14,839 bases of DNA from an uncultured Oscillibacter sp. (lineage in GTDB: Bacteria > Bacillota > Clostridia > Oscillospirales > Oscillospiraceae): NCBI GenBank assembly GCA_937884915.1, contig CALAAN010000392.1, positions 1 to 14,839 of the forward strand, given 5' to 3'. Within the stretch, counting starts at the first letter, position 1. Every line of letters begins with the position of its first letter. Shown in pieces: positions 14,255 through 14,839 of this stretch. Position numbers and translations under genes: made by a program. The notes beneath the pieces are model-generated. The model made no database searches and was not told where the DNA came from. It was given only the letters and a program-made list of their open reading frames with translations.

Positions 14255-14478
14255 ACGCGCACCTCCCCGAAAGCCTCTTCAAACGTCAGCCCCGTCACCG
14301 CAAGAATCGCCTTGATGACGCCGATGCTAAATTCGTTCTTCCCCGTGATCCATCGCCACGTGCAAAACGGCGATACGCCGAGCTTTTTGCTCAACTCCGG
14401 CGGCGTCATCCCCGATGCCTGCAAAGCATCCTTGAGCTGCGGATATGCAACTGTCTTAAACGGCACAGCTTTCATCAT
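14251..14478 (-). CDS. Short XRE-like HTH protein (75 aa)
   Basis: 75 residues starting MMKAVPFKTVAYPQLKDAL. 'MTPPELSKKLGVSPFCTWRWITGKNEF' (24-50) is a helix-turn-helix: 'ELSKKLGVS' is the first helix and 'PFCTWRWITGK' the recognition helix. It ends 'TGLTFEEAFGEVRV'. It is paralogous to the next gene downstream. The start at 14478 overlaps the upstream stop by ATGA and has GGGAGG upstream; an adjacent ATG at 14475 is equivalent. Tandem placement with another HTH gene and a double-HTH gene points to a regulator cluster at the head of the methyltransferase operon. Confidence 0.78.
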   Translation of the reverse strand: MMKAVPFKTVAYPQLKDALQASGMTPPELSKKLGVSPFCTWRWITGKNEFSIGVIKAILAVTGLTFEEAFGEVRV

Positions 14479-14839
14479 TCCGCACCTCCCGTCTCGCCGA
14501 GCAGCGTCCCGACGGTCACGCCCAGCGCCTCGGCGATGTACTGATAGGTCAGCAGAAAGCTCATGCACTTGCCGGTCTCAAGATTCCGGATGCTGTTGCG
14601 CGATACTCCCGATTTTTCCGCCAGCTTCTTCACGCCAAGCCCGCGCAGCGTCCTCCATTTGCGGATGTTCGCACCGACTTCCTCGGGCGAAAGCATCCCT
14701 CTCTTCGACGGCGGCGATTCCGCCAGAATATCGCTGGCCGAAACGCCAAGCGCCTCGCTGATCTTGTACAGCGTCGGCAGCTTCGGGTAGTGCTCGCCCT
14801 TTTCCAGCTTCCCGATATGCCCCTGTCCGCATTCCACCA
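14475..14839 (-). CDS. Double XRE-family HTH regulator, 5' end missing at window edge
   Basis: About 121 codons of a longer gene; the true start lies to the right of the window. The visible part opens inside a first HTH_3-type domain ('GHIGKLEKGEHYPKLPTLYKI' carries the recognition helix and the following helix, then 'SEALGVSASDILAE'). After a short linker ('SPPSKRGMLSPEE') a second complete domain follows: 'IRKWRTLRGLGVKKLAEKSGVSRNSIRNLETGK ... TYQYIAEALGVTVGTLLGE'. Tandem XRE domains in one chain are less common than single-domain phage repressors. It ends in GGAE, whose codons form the ribosome binding site for the next gene. It may be a repressor or early regulator; a DNA target cannot be assigned from this window. 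Confidence 0.85.
   Translation of the reverse strand, partial: VECGQGHIGKLEKGEHYPKLPTLYKISEALGVSASDILAESPPSKRGMLSPEEVGANIRKWRTLRGLGVKKLAEKSGVSRNSIRNLETGKCMSFLLTYQYIAEALGVTVGTLLGETGGAE

Overview
The window looks like part of a bacteriophage or prophage of a Gram-positive gut Firmicute, most likely a Clostridia/Oscillospiraceae-type host. The reasons are the GC-rich base composition, strong GGAGG-type Shine-Dalgarno sites, wall-to-wall overlapping genes, and several small protein types I recognise from Clostridia phages (for example proteins with 'YEDTGLTPEE', 'PYCPNCGAKM' or 'LPCKVGDTVYWV'). Taxonomy and virion type are inference. No integrase, terminase, portal, capsid or tRNA gene is visible here.

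Left half (1-8111, + strand, late or structural block): a CHAP-domain peptidoglycan hydrolase, then an 831-residue Gly/Ser-rich, coiled-coil protein with a duplicated 42-residue N-terminal motif and a C-terminal peptidoglycan-binding-like domain, then a 1,670-residue giant protein. The giant protein resembles the 'large polyvalent' or ejected internal virion proteins and ends in a canonical EF-hand calcium-binding loop. Together they suggest a wall-penetrating, DNA-ejection module. A 12-bp perfect inverted repeat at 8117-8142 separates this block from a convergent operon and probably terminates both.

Right half (8146-14839, - strand, early or accessory block, transcribed leftwards from a promoter outside the window): a partial double-HTH regulator, two tandem short HTH-like proteins, and three methyltransferase-type genes. 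These are a small PPC/ENP protein, a DPPH-type SAM methyltransferase, and a cytosine-C5 methyltransferase whose motif order is circularly permuted. Downstream lie a run of small phage proteins: a DUF6948-like protein, a protein with a Gly-Asp/Gly-Ser/Gly-Tyr hexanucleotide-repeat tract, and several Cys-rich putative zinc proteins. The operon ends with a coiled-coil protein. Almost every junction is an ATGA-type or 8-nt overlap, with the ribosome binding site encoded in the 3' end of the previous gene.

The most unusual features are in the methyltransferase region. (1) The C5 methyltransferase starts just before motif III and carries motif I at its C terminus. (2) Two very short, fully coupled ORFs sit between methyltransferase genes. 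One (22 aa) is an apparent N-terminal stub of an ASCH-domain protein. The other (33 aa) is an apparent C-terminal stub of an HTH protein, and its last ~52 bp are duplicated (46/52 identical) in the intact HTH gene upstream of another methyltransferase gene. (3) A small set of near-identical gene-junction sequences (ribosome binding site plus start) recurs through the operon, suggesting that genes are gained and lost at fixed coupling cassettes. (4) The hexanucleotide tract contains a perfect 54-bp direct repeat with a 60-bp period, a sign of recent expansion.
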